The notes under the pieces were generated by a model. It did not search any database. It had not been told where the DNA came from and saw nothing but the letters and a program-made list of their open reading frames with translations. A DNA stretch of 64,000 bases from Halorussus halobius (GTDB lineage Archaea; Halobacteriota; Halobacteria; Halobacteriales; Haladaptataceae), in NCBI RefSeq assembly GCF_004765805.1, contig NZ_ML219773.1, positions 124,001 through 188,000 of the forward strand, given 5' to 3'. Below are positions 42,116-51,744 of the stretch, piece by piece. The translations under genes were made by a program, and so were the position numbers. How positions within the stretch are numbered: position 1 is the first letter of the stretch; the number at the start of each line of letters is the position of its first letter.

Positions 42116-44041
42116 ATGGCCGAAAAGAAAACCCGACGACAATTCCTCACCGCGACCGGCGTCGGTGCGGTGACCGCCGTTGCGGGATGCACCGGGAACG
42201 CCCCCGACGAGACCGCGACCACCACCGAGGAGTCGGACTCGTCCGGAGAGACGTCCGGAAGCACGGACGACCCCGAGACCGAAGCGACGGACGAGGGGTC
42301 CGAGACCGACGGCGAGAGCGTCCTCCAGATGCTGGCGACCGGCTCCATCCAGACGCTCGACCCCATCAACGCGAAGGGGTCGGGCGCGGGCTACGACCAG
42401 TACGGCCAGTCGCTGATGGAGTTCGACAACGGCAACTACCCGCCGGTTGGCGCGCTCGCCGAGGACTACTCGATGTCCGACGACGGGCTCACGTACACCT
42501 TCGACCTGCGCGAGGGCGTCACCTTCCACGACGGCTCGGAGTTCACCGCCCACGACGTCGTCTACTCCTACCGGCGGCTCGCCGGGTCCGAGAACTCCCG
42601 GAACCGCGACGACATCATCGGGCAGACGATGACCATCGACCACGAGAAGGACGCCTCGCGGACCGAACCCACCGACGAGGAGACGCTCGAAGACTACGTG
42701 CCCGGCAGCCTCGCGGTCGAGGCCGTCGACGACTACACCTTCGAGATGACGCTCAGACAGCCGTTCGAGTACACCCTCTTCCAGATCGCCGGCGGCGCGT
42801 TCGCCGTCCTCCCCGAGGGCGCGGTCGGCGACGTCGAGGGCTACGACGGCGAGTACGAGTACAACGAGTTCTTCAGCACGGCCGGCGACGGCCCGACGTA
42901 CGCGGGGCTCGGCCCCTTCGAAGTCGACTCGTGGACGAAGGGCGACCAGATTCACCTCACCGCCTTCGACGACTACTACGGCGAGGGACCGCAACTCGAC
43001 GGCATCACCTACACCGTGGTCGGCAGCGGGAACACCCGCCTCAGCCGCTTCCGGAACGAGAACGCCGACATCCTCGAAGGGATGCCCACGGCGTCGTTCG
43101 TCCCGGACAACGTCGAGATCGAGGACGACAGCGGCACCGGGGGCGTCGGGACCTACACCTTCGACGACGGCACGACGGTCAACTACGGCGAGATTCCCTC
43201 GCTGTCGACCGAGTACCTCGTCTTCAACGCGCTCGAAGTCCCGTTGCCGGTCCGGCGCGCGTTCGCCTACGCGATGAACCAGCACGACATCGCCGAGAAC
43301 GTGTACAAGGGGACCGCGAAGGCGGGCTACCACATCACGCCGCCGGCCCCGTACCCGACGTTCGAGGACGGCGTCTCCGGCGAGGAGTCGTACGACCGCC
43401 ACGCCGAGGAGGGCTACCAGTCGACCACCGAGTTCGGTGCCGACGGCTACCCGTACGGCTACGGCGAGACGCGCCTCGACGACGCCCGCGCGGTCATGGA
43501 GGAGGCCGGCTACGGCGAGAACGACCGCTACTCGGTGACCGGGACGACCATCACGGGCGACAGCGGCTACGAGCAGGTGTTCGGCCGGATGCAGTCGAAG
43601 CTCCGGTCGGCGTACATCGACCTCGAAATCGAGGAGGCCGAGTTCGGCACCATCATCAGCCGGGCCATCTCGGGCGACATGGAGGTGTTCGGTCTCGGCG
43701 ACGGGATGGAGTACCCGGGTCCGCAGAACTTCCTCCGATTCCTCCACGGCCAGAACCCCAGCAACCAGTTCACGCGCTGGGGCGCGGAGGACAGCTACCA
43801 CACCGAGGAGTACCGGGAGATAGCTCGCGAGGCGTGGGAGAACAACTACGCGGCCGAGGACGCCACCCAGGCGTCGCGCAACGAGGCCTTCCAGACCGTC
43901 GAGGAGATAAACTGGGCGTCGGTCCAGGAGCTGCCGACCGTCCACACCGCGAGCCAGCGCTTCTGGCACGACTACGTGGACGTGGAGATGTACGGCGTCA
44001 TGGAGAACCAGACGTTCAACGACGTCACGCTGGACCGGTAA
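42116..44041 (+). CDS. Oligopeptide/dipeptide ABC transporter substrate-binding lipoprotein
   Basis: A 641-residue class II/cluster C (DppA/OppA-type) binding protein. The Tat motif RRQFLTATG and lipobox AVAGC (Cys about 25) mark an exported, lipid-anchored protein, followed by a Thr/Ser/Asp/Glu linker to about 65. The mature domain shows LTYTFDLREGVTFHDGSEFTAHDVVYSY, the SBP_bac_5 signature (split across about 124-152), and EYLVFNALEVPLPVRRAFAYAM. It is first in an operon with two permeases and two ATPases, so it is the capture component. Peptides are the likely substrates, but other oligo-compounds cannot be excluded. Confidence 0.92.
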   Translation: MAEKKTRRQFLTATGVGAVTAVAGCTGNAPDETATTTEESDSSGETSGSTDDPETEATDEGSETDGESVLQMLATGSIQTLDPINAKGSGAGYDQYGQSLMEFDNGNYPPVGALAEDYSMSDDGLTYTFDLREGVTFHDGSEFTAHDVVYSYRRLAGSENSRNRDDIIGQTMTIDHEKDASRTEPTDEETLEDYVPGSLAVEAVDDYTFEMTLRQPFEYTLFQIAGGAFAVLPEGAVGDVEGYDGEYEYNEFFSTAGDGPTYAGLGPFEVDSWTKGDQIHLTAFDDYYGEGPQLDGITYTVVGSGNTRLSRFRNENADILEGMPTASFVPDNVEIEDDSGTGGVGTYTFDDGTTVNYGEIPSLSTEYLVFNALEVPLPVRRAFAYAMNQHDIAENVYKGTAKAGYHITPPAPYPTFEDGVSGEESYDRHAEEGYQSTTEFGADGYPYGYGETRLDDARAVMEEAGYGENDRYSVTGTTITGDSGYEQVFGRMQSKLRSAYIDLEIEEAEFGTIISRAISGDMEVFGLGDGMEYPGPQNFLRFLHGQNPSNQFTRWGAEDSYHTEEYREIAREAWENNYAAEDATQASRNEAFQTVEEINWASVQELPTVHTASQRFWHDYVDVEMYGVMENQTFNDVTLDR

Positions 44042-44159
44042 CCGACCCCAGCCGTGGCTGACTCTCTCAGGACAACGATGAACACGAGACGACGCGAGCC
44101 CGGCCGCCGATCGCGCCGAGGCGCTCGCACCGTTCCGGGGGCGAAGCGGGTGTGATACC

Positions 44160-45185
44160 GTGAGCAGACTCGCATACCTCGCGAAGCGGCTGTTGATGAT
44201 GGTACCGGTGGTGTGGCTGGGGACCTCGATGACGTGGTTCGTCATCTTCATGGGACCCATCGACCCCGCCTCGCGGTTGCTGAGCGAAGGACAGACCCGC
44301 AACACCGACGCCTACGAGGCCGCCCAGCACCAGCTCGGGCTGAACCAGCCGCCGCTCGAACACTACGTGACGTGGATGACCGACCTCCTCACCTTCGACC
44401 TGGGCCAGACGTTCCTCCTCTATCAGGGCTCGAACGTCAACGCGCTCATCCTCGAGTTCCTGCCCCGCACCCTCTGGCTGGGGTTCTGGTCGGTCCTCAT
44501 CGCGGTGCTGGTCGGCGTCCCGCTCGGGTTCTACGCGGGGATGCGCTCGAACAGCCTCGCGGACTACACCGCGTCGATGGGCGGCATCGTCTGGCGGGCG
44601 ATGCCGAACTTCTGGCTCGCCATCATGCTGCTGGCCCTGCTGAGCGCGTCGCCGACGGTGTTCGGGGTCTCGTTCTCCTGGGAGACGTTCCTCGTGACCA
44701 TCGACTCCATCTCGGGCAGTCCCGACCTCTCGCGCCTCGACACCGTCGGCGGGTTCCTCGCCGCGACCAAGAAGGTGCTGCCGGCGGCAATCGTCCTCGG
44801 CTCGGCGTCGATGGGCAACGAGATGCGCATCGGCCGCACCGCGGTCCTCGAGGTGCGCAACGAGAACTACGTCGACCTCGCCAGGGCGAAGGGCGTCTCC
44901 GACCGGATGCTCGTCTGGAAGCACGTCCTCCGGAACGCGCTCGTCCCGCTCGTCCCCATCATCACCAGCGAGGCGTTCCTGCTCATCGGCGGGTCGGTGC
45001 TGGTCGAGACCGTGTTCGGCATCAACGGCATCGGCTACCTGTTCTATCAGGCGGCCATCCAGGGCGACCTGCCGCTGGTCGGGACGCTGATGTACGTCTT
45101 CATCCTCATGATCGTCGCTATCAACCTCGTTCAGGACGTGCTGTACACCGTAATCGACCCGCGGGTCGCGCTGGAGGGGGCCTGA
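44160..45185 (+). CDS. Oligopeptide ABC transporter permease 1 (DppB-type)
   Basis: A 341-residue permease from a GTG start. About six membrane segments are visible, the first at about 9-30. The ABC-permease EAA loop is EVRNENYVDLARAKGVSDRMLVWKHVLRNAL (about 240-270), and the last segment is TLMYVFILMIVAINLVQDVLY, ending in the conserved YTVIDPRVALEG of DppB. It forms the channel with the following permease. The gap of about 118 nt after the binding-protein gene may hold an attenuator, but no clear hairpin is seen. Confidence 0.92.
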   Translation: MSRLAYLAKRLLMMVPVVWLGTSMTWFVIFMGPIDPASRLLSEGQTRNTDAYEAAQHQLGLNQPPLEHYVTWMTDLLTFDLGQTFLLYQGSNVNALILEFLPRTLWLGFWSVLIAVLVGVPLGFYAGMRSNSLADYTASMGGIVWRAMPNFWLAIMLLALLSASPTVFGVSFSWETFLVTIDSISGSPDLSRLDTVGGFLAATKKVLPAAIVLGSASMGNEMRIGRTAVLEVRNENYVDLARAKGVSDRMLVWKHVLRNALVPLVPIITSEAFLLIGGSVLVETVFGINGIGYLFYQAAIQGDLPLVGTLMYVFILMIVAINLVQDVLYTVIDPRVALEGA

Positions 45186-45186
45186 G

Positions 45187-46644
45187 ATGGCGGGGGTACG
45201 CGACGCGCGACCCCGGACCTCCGCGCTGTTGGGCGTCGACGCGACGGCCGCGGTCTGGCTCGGCGCTGGCGCGGTGTTGTTCGCGCTCGAAGCCGGCGCG
45301 GCCGCGAACTTCGTCGTCGGACTGCTCGCGGACGCGGTCGCCGCGCTCCCGGCCGTCGGCGGGACCGACCGGGTGCTGGCCGCCGCCGTCGAGGCGCTCG
45401 ACGGTCTCGCACGCTTGACCGAGTCGGTTCCCACGCTGCTCTCCCGCGAGACGATTCCCAACGACGGCCACTGGAACGGCACCCGGTGGGTCGACACCTT
45501 CGCCGGCCTCTCGCCCGCGGCGGCGTGGGGCGTCCGCGTCGCGCTGGTGTACCTCTACGCGTTCTGCTGGGCCGGGTGGGCCGTCGCCGGCTACCGGCTG
45601 TACCGCCGGCGGTATCGGTCGGCCGACTGGTCGCCCCGCGACGACATCGCCGACCGCTTCCGGACGCACGCGTGGGGCATCTTCGGCCTCCTCGTCGTCT
45701 TCATGTTCGTCGTGATGGCGGTGTTCGCCCCGGCGCTCGGGCCGACCACCGTCGAGAAGAACATGCGGGACTCGTATAGCTACGAGTTCGAGTACTGGGA
45801 CGGCGCGTCCGGTAGCGTCGAGACCACGCTCGTCGGCGAGGCCAATCTGGCGTCCCAGTCGATGGGCAACGAGCGGGTGATGCCGATGGCCTACGACGAC
45901 TTCGGCCGGTTCCACCCGTTCGGCACGCTGCCGTCGGGACAGGATTTGTTCACCTTCATCGCGGTCGGGTCGCGGATATCGCTGGTCATCGGCGTGCTCT
46001 CGGTGGGGCTGAGCGCGCTCATCGCGACGTCGCTGGCGCTGACCGCCGCCTACTACAAGGGCCGGGTCGACCTCGGGATGGTGTTGCTCTCGGACGCGGT
46101 GATGGCGATGCCACAACTGCTCTTGCTCATCATGCTCACGACGGTCCTGGCGGACACGTGGATCGGCGGCGTCTACAGCGGCGCGTTCGTGCTGGCGCTC
46201 ATCTTCGCGTTCACCGACTGGACGTACATGTGGCGGTCGCTCCGCGGCCCGGCGCTGCAGGTGTCCGAGCGCCAGTGGATAGACGCGGCCGAGAGCTTCG
46301 GCCAGCGACCCCGGACCATCATGCGAAAGCACATGCTCCCCTACATCACGGGGTACCTGCTGGTGTACGGGTCGATGACGCTCGGCGGGGCCATCATCGC
46401 CATCGCGGGGCTGTCGTACCTCGGACTCGGCGTCGCCCCGCCGACGCCCGAGTGGGGCCGCGCCATCAACCTCGGCCAGGACTACGTGACCACCGGGTCG
46501 TGGCACATCTCGCTCATCCCGGGCGTGCTCATCACGCTCGTCGTGACCGGGTTCAACGCGCTGGGCGACGGCATCCGTGACGCCATCGACCCACAGTCGG
46601 ACGGCTCGACCGGCGGGATGGCCGGTCGCGGAGGTGGCGCGTGA
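45187..46644 (+). CDS. Oligopeptide ABC transporter permease 2 (DppC-type)
   Basis: A 485-residue permease with a long N-terminal part not found in bacterial DppC: membrane segments near 20-50 and 110-135, then the usual OppC_N segment (about 158-178, HAWGIFGLLVVFMFVVMAV) and an extracytoplasmic insertion (about 185-250). The transporter core (about 255-470) has the EAA loop DAAESFGQRPRTIMRKHMLPY and ends in NALGDGIRDAIDPQS. It begins 1 nt after the previous stop and overlaps the ATPase start by 4 nt. Confidence 0.92.
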   Translation: MAGVRDARPRTSALLGVDATAAVWLGAGAVLFALEAGAAANFVVGLLADAVAALPAVGGTDRVLAAAVEALDGLARLTESVPTLLSRETIPNDGHWNGTRWVDTFAGLSPAAAWGVRVALVYLYAFCWAGWAVAGYRLYRRRYRSADWSPRDDIADRFRTHAWGIFGLLVVFMFVVMAVFAPALGPTTVEKNMRDSYSYEFEYWDGASGSVETTLVGEANLASQSMGNERVMPMAYDDFGRFHPFGTLPSGQDLFTFIAVGSRISLVIGVLSVGLSALIATSLALTAAYYKGRVDLGMVLLSDAVMAMPQLLLLIMLTTVLADTWIGGVYSGAFVLALIFAFTDWTYMWRSLRGPALQVSERQWIDAAESFGQRPRTIMRKHMLPYITGYLLVYGSMTLGGAIIAIAGLSYLGLGVAPPTPEWGRAINLGQDYVTTGSWHISLIPGVLITLVVTGFNALGDGIRDAIDPQSDGSTGGMAGRGGGA

Positions 46645-47648
46645 GCGACCGACCCGACGGCGGCCAGCCCCTGCTGGCCGTGCGGGACCTCCGGACCGTC
46701 TTCCACACCGAGCGCGAGACGATTCGGGCGGTCGACGGCATCTCGTTCGACATCCGGCGCGGCGAGACGGTGGGGCTGGTCGGCGAGTCCGGGTCGGGCA
46801 AGTCGGTCACCGCCCGGTCGCTGCTCGGCCTCGTCGACCCGCCCGGCGTCGTCGAGGGCGGCGAGATTCGGTTCAAGGGCGAGGACCTGACCGACGTCGG
46901 CTGGGACGACCACCGCGGCGAGATATCCATCGTCTTCCAGGACCCGAGCAACTCGCTGAACCCCGTCTACACGGTCGGCAACCAGATTCGGGAGGCGCTC
47001 AAGATACATCGGGGCCTCCGGGGCGAGGCCGCGGTCGAGCGCGCGGTCGACCTGCTGGAGACGGTCGGCATCCCCGACCCGAAGCGCCGCGTCGACGAGT
47101 ACCCCCACCAGCTGTCGGGCGGCATGCAACAGCGCGCGGTCATCGCCACGGCGCTGGCCTGCGACCCCGACCTGCTGGTGTGCGACGAGCCGACGACCGC
47201 GCTCGACGTCACCATCCAGGCCCAGATTCTCGACCTGCTCGACGACCTCCGGACCGAGGAGGGGCTGGCCGTCCTCTTCATCACCCACGACATGGGCGTC
47301 ATCGAGGACGCCACCGGCCGCGTGAACGTGATGTACGCCGGCGAAATCGTCGAGCGCGCACCGACCACGACGCTGTTCGAGGACCCGAAACACCCCTACA
47401 CCCGGGCGCTGCTCGAGAGCATCCCGGGGAGCGTCTCGGTGGACGAGCGACTGCCGACCATCGAGGGCGAAGTCCCGACGCCGTCGGAACCGCCCAGCGA
47501 CTGTCGCTTCGCGCCCCGGTGCCCGGCGGCGTTCGAGGACTGCTCGGCGGTCCACCCCGAACTGACTGACGTCGGCGGGCACGGGCGCGACCACGCGGCG
47601 GCCTGCCTGCTTCACGACGACGACTTCGCCACGGAGGACGACCGATGA
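46641..47648 (+). CDS. Oligopeptide ABC transporter ATP-binding protein 1 (DppD-type)
   Basis: A 335-residue ATPase from a GTG start overlapping the permease stop. It has Walker A GESGSGKS (about 48-55), the signature LSGGMQQR (about 157-164), Walker B LLVCDEPTTALD (about 178-189) and the switch His in FITHD. The C-terminal oligo_HPY region carries the expected Cys pattern CRFAPRCPAAFEDC. It drives import together with the next gene. Confidence 0.94.
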   Translation: MSDRPDGGQPLLAVRDLRTVFHTERETIRAVDGISFDIRRGETVGLVGESGSGKSVTARSLLGLVDPPGVVEGGEIRFKGEDLTDVGWDDHRGEISIVFQDPSNSLNPVYTVGNQIREALKIHRGLRGEAAVERAVDLLETVGIPDPKRRVDEYPHQLSGGMQQRAVIATALACDPDLLVCDEPTTALDVTIQAQILDLLDDLRTEEGLAVLFITHDMGVIEDATGRVNVMYAGEIVERAPTTTLFEDPKHPYTRALLESIPGSVSVDERLPTIEGEVPTPSEPPSDCRFAPRCPAAFEDCSAVHPELTDVGGHGRDHAAACLLHDDDFATEDDR

Positions 47649-49027
47649 CCACGAGACACCCACCAACCGACCGACGGGACGACCGGACCGCCGTGTCGGC
47701 CGAGCCGTTCGTCTCGGTCCGGAACCTGACGACGTACTACCACGACTCCTCGATGCTCTCCTCGCAACCGCCCGTGAAGGCGGTCGACGGGGTCTCGTTC
47801 GACGTCCGCGAGGGCGAGACCGTGGGGCTGGTCGGCGAGTCGGGCTGTGGCAAGACCACGCTGGGCCGAACGATACTCGGGCTCGAATCCCCGACCGACG
47901 GGACGGTCCTGTCCCGGGGCGAGGACGTGACCGACCTCGACGCCGCGGAGCGCGGCGAGTGGGTCCGCAAGACGGGGATGGTGTTTCAGGACCCCGAGGA
48001 GAGCCTGAACGAGCGGATGACCGTGGGGGAAATCGTCCGGGAACCGCTCGACGCCCACGAGTGGCAGACGCCCGACGAGCGCGAGCAGCGTGTCCGTGAG
48101 CTGCTCGAACGGGTGGGGCTCAACGAGGAACACTTCTACCGGTATCCCCACCAGTTCTCGGGGGGCCAGCGCCAGCGCGTGGGCATCGCGCGGGCCCTGG
48201 CGCTCGAACCCGAGTTCCTCGTCCTCGACGAGCCGGTGTCGGCGCTCGACGTGTCCGTGCAGGCGCGCATCATCAACCTGCTCGAAGACCTCCAGACGGA
48301 ACTCGGCCTCTCGTACCTGTTCATCGCCCACGACCTGAGCGTGGTCCGCCACATCGCCGACCGGGTCGCGGTGATGTACCTCGGGAACGTCGTCGAGATG
48401 GGGCCGACCGAGCGCGTGTTCGCCGACCCCCGACACCCGTACACGGTCTCGCTCCTCTCGGCCATCCCCGGGAGCGCGTCCCCGTGGACGGGCGACCGAA
48501 TCACGCTCCGCGGGACGCCGCCGAATCCCCGCCACCCGCCGTCGGGCTGTCCGTTCACCACCCGGTGTCCGGCCAAGATTCGCCCGGACGAGTACGACCT
48601 CGACGAGGACGCGTGGCGCGCGCTCGACGCCCTCCGGTCGGTCTTCCGGACCCGGTCGCGCGACCCGCCCACGCTTCTCGACCGGGCGAAGCGCGTGCTC
48701 GGGCGCGAGACCGTCGACGACACCGTCCGGGCCGCGGTCGACGACCACGTCGGCGACGCCGACCTGCCCGACGAGGTCCGGGCGATAGTCGACGAGGCGG
48801 TCGAACTGGCCCGGGGCGGCGAGTATCGCGCCGCCGCCGACAGGCTGGCGGCGTCGCTGGGCTCGCGCTGCGACGCCGAGCACCCCGAGTTCCACCGTTC
48901 GGACCGACGCCGGAGCGCGTGCCACCGGGCCGAGCCCGGATACGACGACGTTCGCACCACCCTCGAACGACGCCACGCGAGCGCGGCCGACGGCCGACCG
49001 AACGACCGCCGGGGGGCGGACGGGTAG
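47645..49027 (+). CDS. Oligopeptide ABC transporter ATP-binding protein 2 (DppF-type), with C-terminal insertion
   Basis: A 460-residue ATPase with Walker [10 protein letters not shown] (about 62-70), signature FSGGQRQR (about 173-180), Walker [13 protein letters not shown] and switch FIAHD. The oligo_HPY motif is split: [11 protein letters not shown] (about 300-310) and the final [10 protein letters not shown]...CH (about 413-430) are separated by about 100 residues of charged helical sequence, much longer than in bacterial DppF. The ATG overlaps the preceding stop by 4 nt. Confidence 0.93.
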   Translation: MTTRHPPTDRRDDRTAVSAEPFVSVRNLTTYYHDSSMLSSQPPVKAVDGVSFDVREGETVGLVGESGCGKTTLGRTILGLESPTDGTVLSRGEDVTDLDAAERGEWVRKTGMVFQDPEESLNERMTVGEIVREPLDAHEWQTPDEREQRVRELLERVGLNEEHFYRYPHQFSGGQRQRVGIARALALEPEFLVLDEPVSALDVSVQARIINLLEDLQTELGLSYLFIAHDLSVVRHIADRVAVMYLGNVVEMGPTERVFADPRHPYTVSLLSAIPGSASPWTGDRITLRGTPPNPRHPPSGCPFTTRCPAKIRPDEYDLDEDAWRALDALRSVFRTRSRDPPTLLDRAKRVLGRETVDDTVRAAVDDHVGDADLPDEVRAIVDEAVELARGGEYRAAADRLAASLGSRCDAEHPEFHRSDRRRSACHRAEPGYDDVRTTLERRHASAADGRPNDRRGADG

Positions 49028-49801
49028 ATGGTCACCGAACGCATCGAGTCGGCTCGGTCGCGCCTGACCGACGAACGGCGGCGGACGCGGGCGGAACGGG
49101 ACGCGTTCGAGTCGTTCCGGTCGCGCGTCGACCGCATCTCGGCGTCGCCCCCCGAGCCGGGCCGAAACGTCCCGCCGACGGTGCGCGGGTCGCCCGGTCG
49201 GTCCGGCGACGGGGCGGCCGCCGTGCGGGACGCCTACGAGGCGACCGTGATGGCGACGCCCCACTACGAGGCCGACTACGGTGACGAGTACGCCGAGAGC
49301 GTCACCGTGGAGTTCGGCCGGGAGCTGGCCGAGGCGCTCGCGCGCGCCGACGCCACGACGCCGGTGTTGAAACGCCGGCTGCTCCACGCCGCCGAACGGG
49401 CGACCGACAGGCGCGACCGGTTCCTCGACGTCCTCGACGCCGAGCGCGCGACCCTCGACGAGGCCGAGCGGGCGCTCGCCGGCGTCGACGACGACCTGAC
49501 CGCGGTCGGCTCGCGGCCGCTCGCCGACTGCTCGCCCCGCGAGCTCGACCGGTTGGCCGACGACCTCGACCACCTGGCGGCCCGGTGTGAGGACCTCGCG
49601 GCCTCGCGCCAGACCGAACTCCGGAGGCAGCGCCGGACCATCGACGTGCCCACCGCCGACCGGAACCTGCAGGCGTACCTGTACCGGACGCTCGACGTCA
49701 CCCACCCCGTGCTCGCGTCGGTGGCGACGCTCTCGGACCGCGTCCGCCGGCAGGCGGACGCGGTAGAGGCCGCCCGCGCCCGCTCGTCGGTCCGTCCCTG
49801 A
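49028..49801 (+). CDS. Coiled-coil protein (DUF7260-like), last gene of the ABC operon
   Basis: A 257-residue soluble, highly charged helical protein. Long Arg/Glu/Ala helices occupy about 5-35, 85-150 and 155-205. There is no signal or membrane segment. The pattern VRDAYEATVMATPHYEADYGDEYAESV (about 66-92) and YRTLDVTHPVLASVATLSDRV near the C-terminus recall the haloarchaeal DUF7260 group. It starts directly after the DppF-type stop, so it is probably in the same transcript, though DUF7260-like proteins occur in other contexts. Confidence 0.75.
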   Translation: MVTERIESARSRLTDERRRTRAERDAFESFRSRVDRISASPPEPGRNVPPTVRGSPGRSGDGAAAVRDAYEATVMATPHYEADYGDEYAESVTVEFGRELAEALARADATTPVLKRRLLHAAERATDRRDRFLDVLDAERATLDEAERALAGVDDDLTAVGSRPLADCSPRELDRLADDLDHLAARCEDLAASRQTELRRQRRTIDVPTADRNLQAYLYRTLDVTHPVLASVATLSDRVRRQADAVEAARARSSVRP

Positions 49802-50175
49802 GAGGGGCCGGAAAACGCGGGGTGGAGGCTCCGGGTCGACGTCGGCGACGACGACCCGCTGTCGGTGGTCGTCGACGGCGACGACGACCCGGCGTGACCG
49901 TCGAGTCGTCGACGCGAGTTCCACGGCGTCGTCGGGACCCAGTGGCGTCGAATCCACCTCCTGGTGCTTGACCCCTTGAGCGATTTCCTCGGCTTTACCG
50001 GTTCGAGCCTGTCGATGTCGAGACCTGCTCGTTCGACCGTCTCCTCGGTCGAAGCGCTCGCCCGTCCGGAGGCAGCCGCGAGGCCCCTCGCTCCACCGAG
50101 GGCACTCGTGAATCCACGTCCGTCTATGGAACTACTGCTCTCGGACGGCTCGTTCATGTCTCGACTATCAGACAT
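49802..50175 (-). pseudogene. Decayed gene with intact promoter and a frameshift
   Basis: A minus-strand TATA-like ATTTAAGTAC (50201-50210) precedes an ATG at 50175 that opens MSDSRDMNEPSESS and continues to ETVERAGLDIDRLEP. Near 50000 the plausible coding sequence switches to another frame (GKAEEIAQGVKHQEVDSTPLG, then RRVVVAVDDHRQRVVVADVD). The continuation runs without a stop into the 3' end of the opposite gene at 49801, so the original end is gone. No family is recognised. The remaining bases of this about 570-base gap (50176-50368) hold AT-rich promoter-like sequence. It may also be a sequencing error plus a short real gene. Confidence 0.4.
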
Positions 50176-50368
50176 ATCAGTACAACCCGCGAATCGTCAT
50201 GTACTTAAATTATCCTGCGCACGTGTCCAAGCAGCGTATGTGTTCACAGTGTGAATATATTCCCGTAGAGACGAAACGCCGGGAGAGATGGTTCCGTGAG
50301 CGTTACACTCGTCACGCCGCGGATGTCGAACCCCGTGTCGAGTGGGCTCTCCATCGGGGGAGACGCCA

Positions 50369-50722
50369 ATGAGTAACGGAGCCGCGTTTTTGGGGGCGCA
50401 GGCCCTGGTGCCGCTTCAGATTTTCGGGGACTCCTTTCCGACGACGACCTTCGGCCTCGGTGTCGCGTTGCTCGTATTCGGATATCTGATCCGGGTCTAT
50501 CACATGACCGGTCTGATTGCGGGCATCAACCCGGAGATGGTTCGGGACGAAGACCGTTTGGCGAACCTCGTGGGCGGGACCTTGTTCCTCATGAGCGCTC
50601 TCACGTTCGTCTACGGGTTCCTCCTCATGCAGAACCTCGGTGGGGACACTCTTCAGACAGTGTACGAACTCACCCTCGTCGGTATGCTCGTCGTGATGTT
50701 CGTCAAGGCTCGGACGGTCTGA
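50369..50722 (+). CDS. Small three-TM membrane protein
   Basis: A 117-residue protein with about four hydrophobic stretches (about 6-20, 28-47, 70-92, 98-114), giving three or four membrane segments. The loop YHMTGLIAGINPEMVRDEDRLANLVGG between the second and third resembles small DUF3784-type membrane proteins. The ATG at 50369 is used; a GTG 27 nt upstream is possible. It faces the ABC-2 exporter genes convergently at about 215 nt and may or may not work with them. Function is unknown. Confidence 0.72.
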   Translation: MSNGAAFLGAQALVPLQIFGDSFPTTTFGLGVALLVFGYLIRVYHMTGLIAGINPEMVRDEDRLANLVGGTLFLMSALTFVYGFLLMQNLGGDTLQTVYELTLVGMLVVMFVKARTV

Positions 50723-50937
50723 CTTCCTCAACGACTGACGTCGTGAGTGTGCCCTGCTCGGCCGTAAGCGACCACGAACCCGCTCTCTCGTAATCGCTGC
50801 CGGCGCGCCGGGACACGAAATCTACAGGGTGTGCGCGCCGAGTGTCTCGGAGTCGTTCTGAAAGGCTCCGATCTTCCGTGATGTCGAGCCCCCGACAGTC
50901 GCTCGAACCACTTGGCCCCGAGCGGTTCATCTCAACG

Positions 50938-51744
50938 TCAGTTCGAGAGCGCCCGGTCGACCGTAAACCATCTGTCTACGGTCCACGATCCGATTATCGT
51001 CCCGGCGAGACTCACGCCGAGCGTGACGAACGTCACCCAGAGTATGTCTACTCCGGGAGCGAAACTCAGGACGAGGAGGGTGCCGAACGCAGGTGCGATA
51101 CCCACGATGTTCGTCACGTTTTCGAGGTTGTTGACGATTCTGCTCTCGCCCGAAAACAGAGTTACCACGACGGTCACCACGACTGCCCACAGCGCAGCCG
51201 GAATCGGTGTCAGGAACGAGGCGTAGACGAGTTCACTGACCTGCGAATTGAACGAGACGCCCAGCGAGAGCAAGAGAACGATAGCGCCGCCGAGACCGAC
51301 GACCGCGAGTGCGAAAAGCTGTATCAGCGTGATGATCGCTGAACTCGCGATGAGGCCACGGAATACTTCCTCTGGGGCGTACGGCGAGGCGATCAACAAC
51401 TCGATTCGGCCGCTTTCGATCTCTTGGCGCGTGAACTTCCGTCCAACTCGTAGCCCGGTCAGTGCTCCGAACACCGAGAGGAGGTACGGCCCCTGAATGA
51501 CCAGCAACGATAGAACGCTCGCACTAGTGTTGTCGAGCCCCTCGAAGTAGAGGCGAGCGTACTGACGGATAGCTCGCTCCGTTGGCCCCGTCAGTAAATG
51601 GGGTGCTCGGGCGGTGACGAGCGTCACGGCCAGAAACAGCGCCCCGAATCCGACGGGCGTCAGCAACATCCGCCAGCCTACGACGCGGATTTGACGCCAT
51701 ATCAGCGCCTTCGTGAGCCGGATCGAATTACGGAATCCCGTCAT
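50938..51744 (-). CDS. ABC-2-type transporter permease
   Basis: A 268-residue membrane protein with about six segments (about 24-46, 75-95, 125-155, 160-185, 195-215, 228-252). The cytosolic loop KFTRQEIESGRIELLIASPYAPEEVFRG (about 104-131) is the ABC-2/natA-B-like signature. Its start overlaps the stop of the ATPase gene by 4 nt, forming an exporter pair. The cargo is unknown; ABC-2 pairs in archaea export lipids, peptides, drugs or sodium. Confidence 0.87.
   Translation of the reverse strand: MTGFRNSIRLTKALIWRQIRVVGWRMLLTPVGFGALFLAVTLVTARAPHLLTGPTERAIRQYARLYFEGLDNTSASVLSLLVIQGPYLLSVFGALTGLRVGRKFTRQEIESGRIELLIASPYAPEEVFRGLIASSAIITLIQLFALAVVGLGGAIVLLLSLGVSFNSQVSELVYASFLTPIPAALWAVVVTVVVTLFSGESRIVNNLENVTNIVGIAPAFGTLLVLSFAPGVDILWVTFVTLGVSLAGTIIGSWTVDRWFTVDRALSN

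Noticed and set aside
41504..44305. Large upstream extension of the phosphoesterase frame (total 1243 codons)
   Set aside because: Only the part after the ATG at 41503 has family motifs; the rest is antisense to the binding-protein gene.
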